64,000 nt of DNA, from the IMG/VR virus record IMGVR_UViG_3300042923_000474, positions 124,001-188,000 of that record, one strand, 5' to 3'. Position 1 is the stretch's first letter. The number at the start of each line of letters is the position of its first letter. The notes beneath the pieces were generated by a model. The model was not told the DNA's origin. It did no database searches and saw only the letters and a program-made list of their open reading frames with translations. Of the stretch, positions 10,188 to 18,864 are shown piece after piece. Both the position numbers and the translations under genes were made by a program. Source of the stretch: a virus.

Positions 10188-11618
10188 ATGTTTAATCCAT
10201 CCGTTTTGGCCGAAGCACAAGCTCTGGCCACCTCGACTGCTGAACGTGGGATTGCCATCAACAGCGCTCAGGAAAGCTTTCTCGACAACCTGGTTAACCT
10301 GAGTCACAACTCCCTCGACACACAAGTGGTCTCGATGGATGAAGCAGGCACTCGTTTCGAGCGCAGTTCCTCGTACGGTGATCCAGAACTCGCCTGTGCA
10401 ACCCACACCGCCTTTACCGATGAGTCGGCACTGGCTGTGGCTGAAATTGCATCGCGCAATATTCTCGTGGCCCGTACTGACGCCCTGCCTTTGATTGGCC
10501 AGGTGATGGAGCAGTTCGAGCAGATCATCAACCCTGACATTCCTTACGCTTATCGCAAGCGTTCGGTAGTGCCTGTTGCTTTCCACCCTCTGTGGAGCAG
10601 CGAGTATGTGTTGGGCGTGGGTGATACTTACGCTGATGGCGGTGATGCAGGTCAAGTGCCGGCAGGTCTGATCCTGTCCGCCGACGAAGAGCAGTTCACC
10701 AACTTCCTGGAGCTGACCAAGACCGGTCTGCCTGCCGTGGATGCCCAACTGGCGAACCTGCTGAGCGGCTACGAAGATGAAGACCTGCGTCGTCTGTTCA
10801 AGGACGTATTCAGCGGCGGTCACCTGCCAGTGGTGCGTGGTCCTTACTCGCTGACCGAAGGCTGGGTGAACGATCAGATCTTGATCCATGTTTGGGCCCG
10901 TGCCCTGGCTGACAAGTCGCCGAGCAAGTCGAGCCACAACCTGGCTTCGTACCGCACTGGCTTGGCCACTGTTGTTGAGCGTTCTGGCAACAACATCTGG
11001 CACATCAACAAGATCCGTTCGAACTGCGCCGAAGGTGGTGTGATCGTTCTGGCTTACGCGGGCGATACCATTCACGTTCACTCGGACATCTACACCGAAT
11101 GGCTGAAGCAGGAAGGTGCAGGCAACTGCCCTGAAGTTGTGCTGGGTGCTTCGCTGCTCACCGGTCAACTGCGTCCTGCTACTGGTGCCGAGTTGACGGC
11201 CTCTGGTGAAGCGCTGGTAGCCAAGTGGAACGACTACGTCTCCATGTCCAGCCGCACTGAGCAAGAGAACCTCAACGCTCAAGCGCGCATCGAGTTGTTT
11301 CGTCTGATCCGCACTCACGTTGACAAGCGTCTGGCCGAAGGTCTGGTGCCGGTCTACGAAGATGCGATGGCCGTGCTGAACGATTCCATCGAACGCCTGA
11401 AGACCAACTTCATCAAAGACCCGTACGAGCCTATCCGCGACATCATCCTGGATGTGTTCTACGCCGGTACCGAAGTGAAGATGTTCGTCATGGCGATGGA
11501 TGAGATCGAGGAAGACGACGACGACCTCGAAGAAGAAGAGATCGCGTTCCTCGCTGTTGTCAACTACCTCACTGACTGGGCAGCTTGCTTGCTGGTCAAA
11601 AAGAGCGGTCAGCTCTAA
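10188..11618 (+). CDS. Hypothetical virion-type protein (476 aa)
   Basis: Good coding character and an AAGGAG site six bases from the ATG. The protein is acidic, mixed alpha/beta by eye, with a strongly acidic patch (DEIEEDDDDLEEEE) near residues 433-446 and a hydrophobic C-terminus (VVNYLTDWAACLLV). It stands two genes upstream of the prohead protease, so a structural or assembly role is likely. I do not recognise the family. Confidence 0.6.
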   Translation: MFNPSVLAEAQALATSTAERGIAINSAQESFLDNLVNLSHNSLDTQVVSMDEAGTRFERSSSYGDPELACATHTAFTDESALAVAEIASRNILVARTDALPLIGQVMEQFEQIINPDIPYAYRKRSVVPVAFHPLWSSEYVLGVGDTYADGGDAGQVPAGLILSADEEQFTNFLELTKTGLPAVDAQLANLLSGYEDEDLRRLFKDVFSGGHLPVVRGPYSLTEGWVNDQILIHVWARALADKSPSKSSHNLASYRTGLATVVERSGNNIWHINKIRSNCAEGGVIVLAYAGDTIHVHSDIYTEWLKQEGAGNCPEVVLGASLLTGQLRPATGAELTASGEALVAKWNDYVSMSSRTEQENLNAQARIELFRLIRTHVDKRLAEGLVPVYEDAMAVLNDSIERLKTNFIKDPYEPIRDIILDVFYAGTEVKMFVMAMDEIEEDDDDLEEEEIAFLAVVNYLTDWAACLLVKKSGQL

Positions 11619-11629
11619 GGGGGTAGGGG

Positions 11630-12352
11630 ATGGACATCAGCCGTCTTAAGCGTGACCCGGATAAGGTGAATAGCAACATCATCGTCCGGGGTAATGAGAT
11701 GGTCACCAAGGTCCCCTGCAAGATCCTGGTTCCTGCTCGGTACATCGAGCAGGGGCTGGGGGTGCTGGAGCCTGAAGTTTATGTGATCGCCATCTATGCC
11801 ATCGTAATGGAAGACAGCTACTACGCTGTGTCCAGTGCGCCGTCCATGATGCGTCTTACGCCAACCGACATCAACCACGTCACGATCGACGATGTGGAAT
11901 ACGTTGAACTGATCTTCCCTAAGGGTGCTGTTGTTTGCCCTCAGTTGAACTTGGTGATGCGTAACGAAATGGTTTACTACGTCTACAACGAACTGACTTC
12001 CAAGGGTAACTACGGTTGGTGGTGCGAAGAAGACGACATGACCATGCCGTTTGAGAACGCTGAGGAGTTCTGCGGGGTGCGTGTGGGTTCCAACCATGCG
12101 ATCATGCAGATGGTGGCTTCCTCCTGTACTCGTCTGGCCAGTGACAAGTCCATTCAGTTCAGGCATGCGGTCAAGACGCCTGCGGATGAGCAGAAGCTCA
12201 AGTTCACGATTATCCCCCTAAGGTCTATTATTTGGGGTCCGACGAACACGTTTGCTCGGGCGATCGGTCCTTACTTCAAGGAGGGTTTGACGACTGCGCT
12301 GGTGAACCCATCGACCAAGTCTGAGACCATCGAGGAAACGTTAAGAGGGTAG
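11630..12352 (+). CDS. Hypothetical protein (240 aa), prohead-protease operon
   Basis: The gene follows the previous one by eleven bases with a GGGGGTAGGGG leader and is followed six bases later by the protease gene. It starts MDISRLKRDPDKVNSN and contains beta-type stretches such as CKILVPARYIEQGLG; I recognise no catalytic motif. Its position suggests a head or portal-vertex assembly role, which is inference only. Confidence 0.6.
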   Translation: MDISRLKRDPDKVNSNIIVRGNEMVTKVPCKILVPARYIEQGLGVLEPEVYVIAIYAIVMEDSYYAVSSAPSMMRLTPTDINHVTIDDVEYVELIFPKGAVVCPQLNLVMRNEMVYYVYNELTSKGNYGWWCEEDDMTMPFENAEEFCGVRVGSNHAIMQMVASSCTRLASDKSIQFRHAVKTPADEQKLKFTIIPLRSIIWGPTNTFARAIGPYFKEGLTTALVNPSTKSETIEETLRG

Positions 12353-12358
12353 TCGGTC

Positions 12359-13153
12359 ATGGCCGCTAAATCAATCAGCTACGGATGTACGGCGCTTTTG
12401 GGCGTCAACAAAAAGGGCATCATTAAACCCGATGCCAACGGCTATTACGAAATCACCGTGGGTGGATTCAACGTCCACAACTACGGTGGTGCGTACTACC
12501 CGCTCGGTAAAGCCGAGCAACTGTTCAAGGATAGCGGGTCGTTGATGCGTCGTATCAAGGCCGGCTGCCTGCGTGGTGAACTGGGGCATCCTCGTCAAGA
12601 GAGCCTCGGTCCATCGGCTTACTTCAAACGGCTGAACGAGATCCACGAAGACAAGGTGTGTGCCCACTTTGCTGAAGTGCGTTTGGACTACGACAACTAC
12701 AAGTCTAAGTCGGGCTTCCCGATGGTGGCTGTGATTGCTCGTGTCAAGCCTGCTGGTCCGTACGCCGACACGCTGCAAAAGTCCTTGGACAACCCCGAGG
12801 AAGAAACCTGCTTCTCCATCCGCGCTGCTGTCGTGCCGGAAATGGAAGGCGGTCGCGAAGTCCGTTACATTGAAGACATCGTGACTTGGGACTATGTGAA
12901 CGAAGGCGGCATTGCCATCGCTCGCAAGTATTACTCCATGGCTTTGGAGAACATGGGCGGTGCTGTAGCCGAACTGTCTGACAACCTGATTGTTACACCT
13001 GCGATGCTGCATGTGGCCAAGCAGAACGTGCAGACAACCATGGGTCTGGAATCCAACGAGATGTTTGCGTTGGACAGTCTGGAGAAGCGCCTGGGCTGGT
13101 CTCGTCCTGCTGAGACCAAGTTCGATCGCCCACGTTACCTGAACTGGAGATAA
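12359..13153 (+). CDS. Prohead core protein protease (T4 gp21 / phiKZ gp175-like, peptidase S80)
   Basis: This 264-residue protein shows the two best landmarks of phage prohead serine proteases: GELGHP with His77 and ETCFSIRAA with Ser153, in the right order and spacing for the His-Ser catalytic pair of the T4 gp21/herpesvirus assemblin fold. It would cleave scaffold, inner-body and capsid proteins during head maturation; the phiKZ enzyme cuts after small-X-Glu sites. GAGGGT precedes the ATG. The C-terminal third (after about residue 205) is basic and may be the self-cleaved tail. Family assignment rests on motifs; the third catalytic residue was not assigned. Confidence 0.85.
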   Translation: MAAKSISYGCTALLGVNKKGIIKPDANGYYEITVGGFNVHNYGGAYYPLGKAEQLFKDSGSLMRRIKAGCLRGELGHPRQESLGPSAYFKRLNEIHEDKVCAHFAEVRLDYDNYKSKSGFPMVAVIARVKPAGPYADTLQKSLDNPEEETCFSIRAAVVPEMEGGREVRYIEDIVTWDYVNEGGIAIARKYYSMALENMGGAVAELSDNLIVTPAMLHVAKQNVQTTMGLESNEMFALDSLEKRLGWSRPAETKFDRPRYLNWR

Positions 13154-13156
13154 GCG

Positions 13157-13348
13157 ATGGAAGTTGTCTACGCGAATACCGTAAAGCGACAAGCCGCGGA
13201 CAATAAGGTGATCCACTCTGTGGGCACTGCGTTGATCAATGGTTACTCTGCCCGCTGCCTGTTGCGAGTGGGTAAGTTGGAAGCAGGTACGCTTGAGCGT
13301 CACAGTCTTCGACGTGGGCAGCTCATCCCCGCATATTGCCGGCGCTAA
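13157..13348 (+). CDS. Small hypothetical protein (63 aa)
   Basis: It starts three bases after the protease stop and has a basic composition with LERHSLRRGQLIPAYCRR at the end. The stop codon directly abuts the next terminator. No family recognised; it is probably translated from the same message as the protease. Confidence 0.5.
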   Translation: MEVVYANTVKRQAADNKVIHSVGTALINGYSARCLLRVGKLEAGTLERHSLRRGQLIPAYCRR

Positions 13349-13387
13349 CATAATCCCCAGCCCTTTGCGGGGCTGGGGACTTATGCC
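13349..13387 (+). terminator. Terminator hairpin with CATAA ... TTATGCC flanks
   Basis: A nine-pair stem CCCCAGCCC (13355-13363) / GGGCTGGGG (13370-13378) is bracketed by CATAA (13349) and TTATGCC (13381-13387), which extend the pairing across a small bulge. There is no T tract. It closes the RNAP-protease block and precedes the small-gene cluster. Confidence 0.75.
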
Positions 13388-13466
13388 ATTGAATGATTTT
13401 TCAGACCTAGATTATTCATGTGAGCATCCCCCAAAGGTGTTCGATTCCCCCAACGAGGTAACACAC

Positions 13467-13733
13467 ATGACTGAGATGATAATCAGGAGAACTCAAGAAC
13501 GAGTCAGTAATCGATACCTAGGAGCGACCTCACAAGTACACGTTTACAACAAGCGTAAAAAGATGTGGGAATGGAAGTCACTGTGGAACTTTCAAGTGTG
13601 TAACAAAGAAGCTGTTACGCAGGAGATACCTCCACCGGGATCTGACGTCATCACACTTACAGCTATCACCCCGACGAATCATTACGAGGATCGGTGTGAG
13701 GATCTTAATTTGAAACATTGGGGAGTTAAGTAA
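13467..13733 (+). CDS. Small hypothetical protein (88 aa), first of an overlapping cluster
   Basis: The ATG at 13467 has GAGG eight bases upstream; the frame is open further upstream through the terminator, so that extension is rejected. The product MTEMIIRRTQERVSN... has a WEWKSLWNF aromatic patch. Its last base is the first base of the next start codon. No family recognised. Confidence 0.5.
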   Translation: MTEMIIRRTQERVSNRYLGATSQVHVYNKRKKMWEWKSLWNFQVCNKEAVTQEIPPPGSDVITLTAITPTNHYEDRCEDLNLKHWGVK

Positions 13734-13996
13734 TGACCAACGCAGGATTCCACCACTACAGCAATCGTCAAGTTCGTCTGTCTGATGGCAGTGTTCGTTG
13801 TAGTTTTGTGGGACTCCTGGAAGAGGTGGTAGCTGGCGGGGCTCGCAAGGGCTCCGCATCCCGCACCGTCTCTATCCGGGATAAGGCTGGGAGCAAACGG
13901 GTAATCAGCAGGCTGGTCCTCTGCCATCCAACCAAAGGAGTAGTGCGACGTGGCTTCGTCTTCAAACCTCAACAAGCAGCGACGCTCTGGGGATAA
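13733..13996 (+). CDS. Small hypothetical protein (87 aa), Asn-x-Gln family
   Basis: It starts on a TAATG overlap with the previous gene. The N-terminus reads YSNRQVRLSDGS, one of several small proteins here sharing aromatic/His-x-Asn-x-Gln near residue 10. The rest is basic and beta-rich (SRLVLCHPTKGVVRRGFVF). Function unknown. Confidence 0.55.
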   Translation: MTNAGFHHYSNRQVRLSDGSVRCSFVGLLEEVVAGGARKGSASRTVSIRDKAGSKRVISRLVLCHPTKGVVRRGFVFKPQQAATLWG

Positions 13997-14201
13997 TCTG
14001 TACGTCTACCAAATGGTCATGGGCCGTGAGGATGGCGAATTCGAACCAAGGTGGACCGAGAAGGTTTACGCCTTTGGTCATTGTCAATTTTCCCAACACC
14101 ATTCATTCAGCAATGGTCGGGAACGCATCTACGGAGATCCTCCACCGTGGATTAAGGGAGTGTTCAAAGATGAGAAAGACACTCGAACAATCTCTTTCTG
14201 A
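13950..14201 (+). CDS. Small hypothetical protein (83 aa)
   Basis: A GTG start at 13950 has AAAGGAG nine bases upstream and overlaps the previous gene by 47 bases; the first internal ATG (14013) lacks as good a site. The protein has a central GREDGEFEPRW segment and a C-terminal GDPPPWIKGVF. Unknown function. Confidence 0.5.
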   Translation: MASSSNLNKQRRSGDNLYVYQMVMGREDGEFEPRWTEKVYAFGHCQFSQHHSFSNGRERIYGDPPPWIKGVFKDEKDTRTISF

Positions 14202-14430
14202 ACATGTCAAAGACTTCATGCTTGTACAGACACGCAATGTTCAGAAAGACGGACAGATTCTGATGGAGCAAGCTCAGATCAGTTTCGGTCCAGATCGTCG
14301 GTTGATGAAGGCGCCTCAAATCGTCTTGATCCATCGGCAGAGTAATGCACCAGCCTTTGCCAGTTACTGGGCAGAGAACGGTACTTTCCGAAAGCGGGGG
14401 TTAAGGAACTTCCATGATCCTGCGTCGTAA
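14170..14430 (+). CDS. Small hypothetical protein (86 aa)
   Basis: The start MRKTLEQSLSEH at 14170 overlaps the previous gene by 32 bases, with GGGAG nine bases upstream. An NVQKDG element followed by a beta-type stretch resembles the neighbouring small proteins. Unknown function. Confidence 0.5.
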   Translation: MRKTLEQSLSEHVKDFMLVQTRNVQKDGQILMEQAQISFGPDRRLMKAPQIVLIHRQSNAPAFASYWAENGTFRKRGLRNFHDPAS

Positions 14431-14611
14431 CAGCATGCAGATCAACCGTGGCCCTAACGATCAGGTGGGCATGGACTGGGAGTGGACTGCCAAAGGCGTA
14501 AGTCGATTGGTAGCCCATGACATCTCAGGCGGTACGTTTACCTACCACGGGTTGGCTAAGCGTGCAACGTTCTATGCTCGCATACCCCCATGGAAAGGAG
14601 ATGGCACGTAA
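14414..14611 (+). CDS. Small hypothetical protein (65 aa)
   Basis: It overlaps the previous gene by 17 bases and ends on the first base of the next ATG. The product MILRRNSMQINRGPND... contains DWEWTAKGV and FTYHGLAKR, a compact beta-rich fold by eye. Unknown. Confidence 0.5.
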   Translation: MILRRNSMQINRGPNDQVGMDWEWTAKGVSRLVAHDISGGTFTYHGLAKRATFYARIPPWKGDGT

Positions 14612-14952
14612 TGCTTGTCACCCACACCAACTCGCAATGCAACTTGGGCAATGGCTACACTCAGACCTTTCAGTCTCGGGTGATTAAAGAGCCATCGGCC
14701 AACGAGGTCATTACGGCCAACGTAACCGGTACCAACTTCAAAGACGGTAACGATTACGCGCAGGTGAACCAGATCAGCTCCCATTGGCCCTTCATGGACC
14801 ATGGTGTTGCAAGGTTCCGCAAGTCCTATATCCGTGCTCGACTGATGTCGCCACAGCGTTACTACGAAGAGATGCTGGTTGACAAATCCGACGGTCTTCA
14901 TTTAGACCTAGGTTCCGGTATTACATTGCACGCTGTATGTGATGTGAAATAA
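14611..14952 (+). CDS. Small hypothetical protein (113 aa), Asn-x-Gln family
   Basis: The ATG at 14611 overlaps the previous stop (TAATG) and has AAAGGAG eleven bases upstream. The N-terminus MLVTHTNSQC carries the HTNxQ signature also seen at 16877. Rich in Asn, Thr, Gly and beta-prone residues. Unknown function. The next 113 bases are a spacer with no clear element. Confidence 0.55.
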   Translation: MLVTHTNSQCNLGNGYTQTFQSRVIKEPSANEVITANVTGTNFKDGNDYAQVNQISSHWPFMDHGVARFRKSYIRARLMSPQRYYEEMLVDKSDGLHLDLGSGITLHAVCDVK

Positions 14953-15065
14953 AGAAATCTGAACCCTAAACTATCAAGTTGAACAATGCTTCTTGAAAAG
15001 CTGTTCACACTCATTCCTCTGCCCATGGTCTGGTCAGGGGTCTAACTTTTAAAGGAACGTATTAC

Positions 15066-15563
15066 ATGGCAATCCAAAAGAAGCTGTCCAAAGGCACCAC
15101 CCACTTGCTGGCTCGCCTGGAAGCTGAAGTGAAAGCAGTCATCGGCGACGACAAGATGCCGGGCGATCTGGAAATCACTCTGGACAATGCGAAGCTCGGC
15201 GAAGTGCTGACCGACTATCGCACCACCACTTCCGTCGGTGAGCGCGCAGTGACCGTTGACGACATCGAAGCCGTGGGCAACTTCCGTCGCGATCTGCAGA
15301 ACGCTACCCGCATGTTCGCAGGCGATACTGGCCTGACTTACATGCAGACCAACGAAGACGCTGACAGCTATCGCATCACCGTCAACACCCAGGACAACGC
15401 CCTGTCGGTGCAGTCGGCATTCTTCCGCCCAGGCAAAGAAGAGCAAGGCAACACCAACTTCGTCAGCATCACCGATCAGTGGACCGGCAGCGACGAAGAC
15501 AAGGCGATCGAGAATCACCTGAAAGGCCTGACCAAGACTTTGGCAGGGGCTGTTAAGAAGTAA
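15066..15563 (+). CDS. Hypothetical protein (165 aa), likely abundant
   Basis: It has its own leader with AAAGGAAC before the ATG, strong codon bias toward C-ending codons and its own terminator, which together suggest high expression as an independent unit. The protein starts MAIQKKLSKGTTHLL, is acidic and mixed alpha/beta, with a Lys-Lys C-terminus. No family recognised. Confidence 0.6.
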   Translation: MAIQKKLSKGTTHLLARLEAEVKAVIGDDKMPGDLEITLDNAKLGEVLTDYRTTTSVGERAVTVDDIEAVGNFRRDLQNATRMFAGDTGLTYMQTNEDADSYRITVNTQDNALSVQSAFFRPGKEEQGNTNFVSITDQWTGSDEDKAIENHLKGLTKTLAGAVKK

Positions 15564-15574
15564 TCATCCCCGTT

Positions 15575-15612
15575 GACCGGCCGCCAAGGATGGCATGCCG
15601 GTCTTTTTTATT
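15575..15612 (+). terminator. Rho-independent terminator
   Basis: Stem GACCGGC (15575-15581) / GCCGGTC (15597-15603) with a 15-base loop, followed by TTTTTTATT. Unlike most terminators here it uses a T tract and lacks TTATGCC. Confidence 0.8.
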
Positions 15613-15648
15613 CGGTTGTTTCTTTTTTGTTTAGCAGGAGGGGTTCTT

Positions 15649-16680
15649 ATGTTTGGCTTCAATGAGAAGGAAATGCAGGAGGCTGAAAAGCTCGCGGACC
15701 TTTATGACCGTCTGCGCAGGTACGCTCGCGAAGCCAAGGTCAAGGTGATTGTTGCTACCGCAGGTGTTCAGTCTGCTGTGGACGTTACTGACATGACCGT
15801 TAGCTGGCACCCCAGCGAGCCTCGTGTGGTGGACTACCTCAACATCGTTCGCACCAAAGAGCGTCCGGTGTCTGAGAAGATGCATGAGCTGTCCTGGGAC
15901 TTCACCATGCCCATCGGCTACAGTGCCCTGCGCGATGGAGTACGTCAGGTGATGGACGGCGAGAACGACCCTGTCAGACCCTCCCTCACTGCCAAGGATA
16001 TCGCGGCCTTGTTGGAGAAACATCCTGACATGGACAAGTGGACACTCAATGGCGACTTCGTCTATCCGGTAGGTGGCAGTGGTGAGCCAAGTCATCGGAT
16101 TCCTGTCGTGGGTGCAAAGCATGACCACATCAGTGACCGTGATGTTGAGTTCATGTATCAGGGGCGAGCCAGATTGATCGGGGTTAGTACGCCATCGGCT
16201 CGTTCAGACATTCTGGACGACTCGGTCAGGCACACCTACCCACATGGTCGAGTAGAGGCTCAGTTGGGGTTGTCCCGCGAAGACCTGGAAAGCCTTATGC
16301 AGGAATACCCAGTGGGTAAGCTGGACCTGCCGGAGATACTTGCCAAAGCTGCTGAGAAGTTTGGCATCGATCCAGGGGTGCTGGAAGCTGTTATGCGGGT
16401 TGAAAGTGCAGAAGCCTACCGTGATCCCATCATCGTTGGTGGCCGGCAACCTGGGCGTGATACTCGTCTACTTGGCCTGGCGCTTGACCGTCTGGACAAG
16501 GTTGAGACTGTCCATGGGTGGGCTGCTGACTTCGATGGTCAAGTGGCTGGGCCCAAGCGTTTCATCTCCAAGCGACGTTATTGGGGAGAGGGTGCAGATA
16601 CACCAGAAAGCGGTGCACGCAAACGTCGTCAGTCTGACGTGCATGTCAATGGCAAGCCCAAGAAGGGGTGGCAAAAATGA
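15649..16680 (+). CDS. Hypothetical protein (343 aa)
   Basis: The ATG at 15649 is preceded by AGGAGGGG. The N-terminal 40 residues are a charged helix (EKEMQEAEKLADLYDRLRR); the C-terminus is basic (KRFISKRRYWGEG, ARKRRQSDVHVNGKPKKGWQK), suggesting nucleic-acid contact. It overlaps the next gene by ATGA. No family recognised. Confidence 0.55.
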   Translation: MFGFNEKEMQEAEKLADLYDRLRRYAREAKVKVIVATAGVQSAVDVTDMTVSWHPSEPRVVDYLNIVRTKERPVSEKMHELSWDFTMPIGYSALRDGVRQVMDGENDPVRPSLTAKDIAALLEKHPDMDKWTLNGDFVYPVGGSGEPSHRIPVVGAKHDHISDRDVEFMYQGRARLIGVSTPSARSDILDDSVRHTYPHGRVEAQLGLSREDLESLMQEYPVGKLDLPEILAKAAEKFGIDPGVLEAVMRVESAEAYRDPIIVGGRQPGRDTRLLGLALDRLDKVETVHGWAADFDGQVAGPKRFISKRRYWGEGADTPESGARKRRQSDVHVNGKPKKGWQK

Positions 16681-16877
16681 AAGCTTCTTTTGCATACAGG
16701 CGTTCGGTGGTCAAGGCTAAGCGGGCTCTTAAAGTTCTGGCTGATTACCTCCGAAAGATGTTTAAGCAGATGATGGATTGGGCCGAGAAGTACCGCTCCC
16801 ACATCCAAGCCCAGACCAAACTGCGTCCAGCGTATGGTCGCAACGGCAAGCCACTCAAGAGTTGGCAAGCATGGTGA
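16677..16877 (+). CDS. Small basic hypothetical protein (66 aa)
   Basis: An ATGA overlap links it to the preceding gene, with AAGGGG upstream. It is very basic and helical (RRSVVKAKRALKVLADYLRKM). Its tail NGKPLKSWQAW resembles NGKPKKGWQK at the end of the preceding protein, a possible short shared sequence. Unknown role. Confidence 0.5.
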   Translation: MKASFAYRRSVVKAKRALKVLADYLRKMFKQMMDWAEKYRSHIQAQTKLRPAYGRNGKPLKSWQAW

Positions 16878-17161
16878 TGGAACGAGTGCTCCACACCAAT
16901 CGGCAGGAGCGCTTCACTCGTCCAGACGGAACAACCGATCTGTTCTCACGCACCAGTGTGGAAGTGATAGACCTCGTCAATTCTGCACACAACCACGTCA
17001 TGCACATTGACTCTGGTTCTGGCAAGTACGTCACCTCCACCGATCATGAGCGTTTCGTTAAGGTTTGCACCCTTCATGGACCGGTCAGGACTTTCTGGGA
17101 CAAGCGTGTTCCTTTGTCGATAAAGATGCGGGGGTTTCGCCATGATGATTCTGAGGACTAA
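16877..17161 (+). CDS. Small hypothetical protein (94 aa), Asn-x-Gln family
   Basis: Start on a TGATG overlap; an in-frame ATG two codons earlier (16871) is an alternative. The N-terminus MERVLHTNRQERF shares HTNxQ with the gene at 14611. A DGTTDLF element follows. Unknown function. Confidence 0.5.
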   Translation: MERVLHTNRQERFTRPDGTTDLFSRTSVEVIDLVNSAHNHVMHIDSGSGKYVTSTDHERFVKVCTLHGPVRTFWDKRVPLSIKMRGFRHDDSED

Positions 17162-17435
17162 TGTTCAGCAATGTACTCTGTTCTCTGATGGGGTGGTGGC
17201 AGTACACACTCACCATACTCAACAGTTACACGAGCAAGGTTTCATGGGTGGCTTTGTCATCAACCACATAGACAACCCAGCCAATCCATCTCGCACCGGC
17301 AGCTTCTACAGCTCCCGCAACGTTAGCTGGGGTGAGGGATCTATTCTTGATCGCGAGGAAAAGCGCAGTGGCCTGTGGCGGGAGACTGGGTTGTCTGTGC
17401 AATTGCAGGGGGTTAGTCGTGGAAATGACGATTAA
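17142..17435 (+). CDS. Small hypothetical protein (97 aa), Asn-x-Gln family
   Basis: It overlaps the previous gene by 20 bases. MMILRTNVQQC near the start matches the TNxQ signature, followed by a His-rich segment (AVHTHHTQQLHEQ). Unknown function. Confidence 0.5.
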   Translation: MMILRTNVQQCTLFSDGVVAVHTHHTQQLHEQGFMGGFVINHIDNPANPSRTGSFYSSRNVSWGEGSILDREEKRSGLWRETGLSVQLQGVSRGNDD

Positions 17436-17700
17436 ACAAACACAGACACAGGGCGAAGATTGGCGTGGTGCTCAAACCGCTGGCGTACTTTGTCAGATCG
17501 GGGTTGATGAGAACGGGTTCAATTGGTGCAGTACGGTGGGTCACATGACCCGAGAAACGCTCGACAAACCTGCCCCTCACTGGGCGGTTAGTGAACGTAG
17601 CTTTTACGCCGGTCACCTGAACTTCCACGGGTGTCTGAACATTTATGCCAGCGCCTCGTTTAACGAAACACCGCTGTCCGTTGTACCGCGTAAGTTTTAA
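17419..17700 (+). CDS. Small hypothetical protein (93 aa)
   Basis: A GTG at 17419 lies six bases after AGGGGG; the ATG two codons later (17425) is an alternative start. It overlaps the previous gene by 17 bases. Contains FNWCSTVGHM and a C-terminal beta-rich half. Unknown. Confidence 0.5.
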   Translation: MEMTIKQTQTQGEDWRGAQTAGVLCQIGVDENGFNWCSTVGHMTRETLDKPAPHWAVSERSFYAGHLNFHGCLNIYASASFNETPLSVVPRKF

Positions 17701-17761
17701 CCATGCGACTACGGGCGTTCCCTGTAAGTTCGCCCGATAGTTACATACCGAGGATTGTTTC

Positions 17762-17920
17762 ATGGACCGTGATCAAATGAACGAGTTCCTGAATACCGCT
17801 TCACCTGACTGGGACGATGTAGAAGATCGACGAGACTTCTACGCCGCTCAAATGTTTGTATTGATTTTTATTGTCATTGTTTGCCTGGTTCTTTGGGGAG
17901 TATCCAAATGGCTGGGCTAA
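17762..17920 (+). CDS. Small single-pass membrane protein (52 aa)
   Basis: MDRDQMNEFLNTASPDW begins an acidic 30-residue N-terminus, followed by one strongly hydrophobic helix (FVLIFIVIVCLVLWGV) and a short SKWLG tail. Upstream is GAGG before the ATG. By charge balance the tail would be cytoplasmic or the helix a signal anchor; orientation is not certain. It could be an inner-membrane effector; no family recognised. Confidence 0.5.
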   Translation: MDRDQMNEFLNTASPDWDDVEDRRDFYAAQMFVLIFIVIVCLVLWGVSKWLG

Positions 17921-17931
17921 GGGGAAATAAG

Positions 17932-18807
17932 ATGGGCCGTACACTGGAAGACTTTTTCGTACATGGCAAGAAGCACAACTGCCTGTCGAACCGCACATTC
18001 ACCCGCATTGGTGGCGTCCTCTACGAGCAGACGGCTACCGATTGGACGCTGGTCTCTTCGCCTACCTTTCAGGACATCGTCTCTGGCAAGGTGCAGTCCA
18101 AGCCGTTCGGTCAACACCTGCCTGACCATGCAAAGGTCGGCATCCTGGGTGGGATGCGTCCACGTGACGTCTTCAGCCGGGAGCGTGAAGAGAGCATGAC
18201 CAATCAGAACTTCATGGCCAACACTGTGGCAGAGCGTCGGCTGTCTACACGACCGGCGAAGCGTACTCAATTGCAGCTGAGCGAGCTGGCCGTCTCTGGC
18301 CACATGTTCAAAGTGGGTAACCTAGCCCTAGAAGCTGCCGTAGTCGAAAAGTGGATCATGCTGGGCCATCAGGAACCCCAAGTCGAAATGGCTCGGGTGA
18401 TGGAGATCGATCGTCTGGTGAAGGGAAGTGCGATTGCAGCCTCGTTCGTGTGCCGGATCATCAACCACCTGTTCGAACCTGCCGCGGCGATGGACCCCAA
18501 CACCTACGAGTTCACCTCTCGCACCCTGCAAGAGATGAACCACATGCAACTGGGCGACGTGTTCAGGAATGCTCGTCCTGTCAGGATGGCCATCACCGAC
18601 ATCTCCCGTGCGTTCAAGCAGGTGCAGGCAACGTTGCCGCATGTGAAGTACGTTTACTTCAACAACGACCTTAAGTGGAAGTTTGTTGATCGCGACTTCA
18701 AGGCTGTTCAAGTAGACGGCATTATTCCTGATGACGTCTTGGAAACTGCAGTGCTCGCGGCAGTAGACCGCGGCGTACTCAACAAATGGCTGAACCCAGC
18801 CGCTTAA
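17932..18807 (+). CDS. Hypothetical protein (291 aa)
   Basis: MGRTLEDFFVHGKKHN... starts at 17932 with AAGGGG eight bases upstream; an earlier in-frame ATG at 17908 (MAGLRGNK) also has GGGGAG and would overlap the membrane-protein gene. The middle (TRPAKRTQLQLSEL) is basic; the C-terminal part is mixed alpha/beta. No family recognised. Confidence 0.55.
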   Translation: MGRTLEDFFVHGKKHNCLSNRTFTRIGGVLYEQTATDWTLVSSPTFQDIVSGKVQSKPFGQHLPDHAKVGILGGMRPRDVFSREREESMTNQNFMANTVAERRLSTRPAKRTQLQLSELAVSGHMFKVGNLALEAAVVEKWIMLGHQEPQVEMARVMEIDRLVKGSAIAASFVCRIINHLFEPAAAMDPNTYEFTSRTLQEMNHMQLGDVFRNARPVRMAITDISRAFKQVQATLPHVKYVYFNNDLKWKFVDRDFKAVQVDGIIPDDVLETAVLAAVDRGVLNKWLNPAA

Positions 18808-18864
18808 AGTTCCACCACTCGACTGTATAGTTTGCAGTCCTCCCAAACCAAGGAGCAATACCCG

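Noticed and set aside
13239-13466. Upstream extension of the 13467 gene
   Set aside because: The extension runs antiphase through the end of the 13157 gene and the terminator; the start with GAGG at 13467 is more credible.
15013-15046. Possible terminator CCTCTG/CAGGGG before the 165 aa gene
   Set aside because: Only six weak pairs with a long loop and no T tract or TTATG tail.
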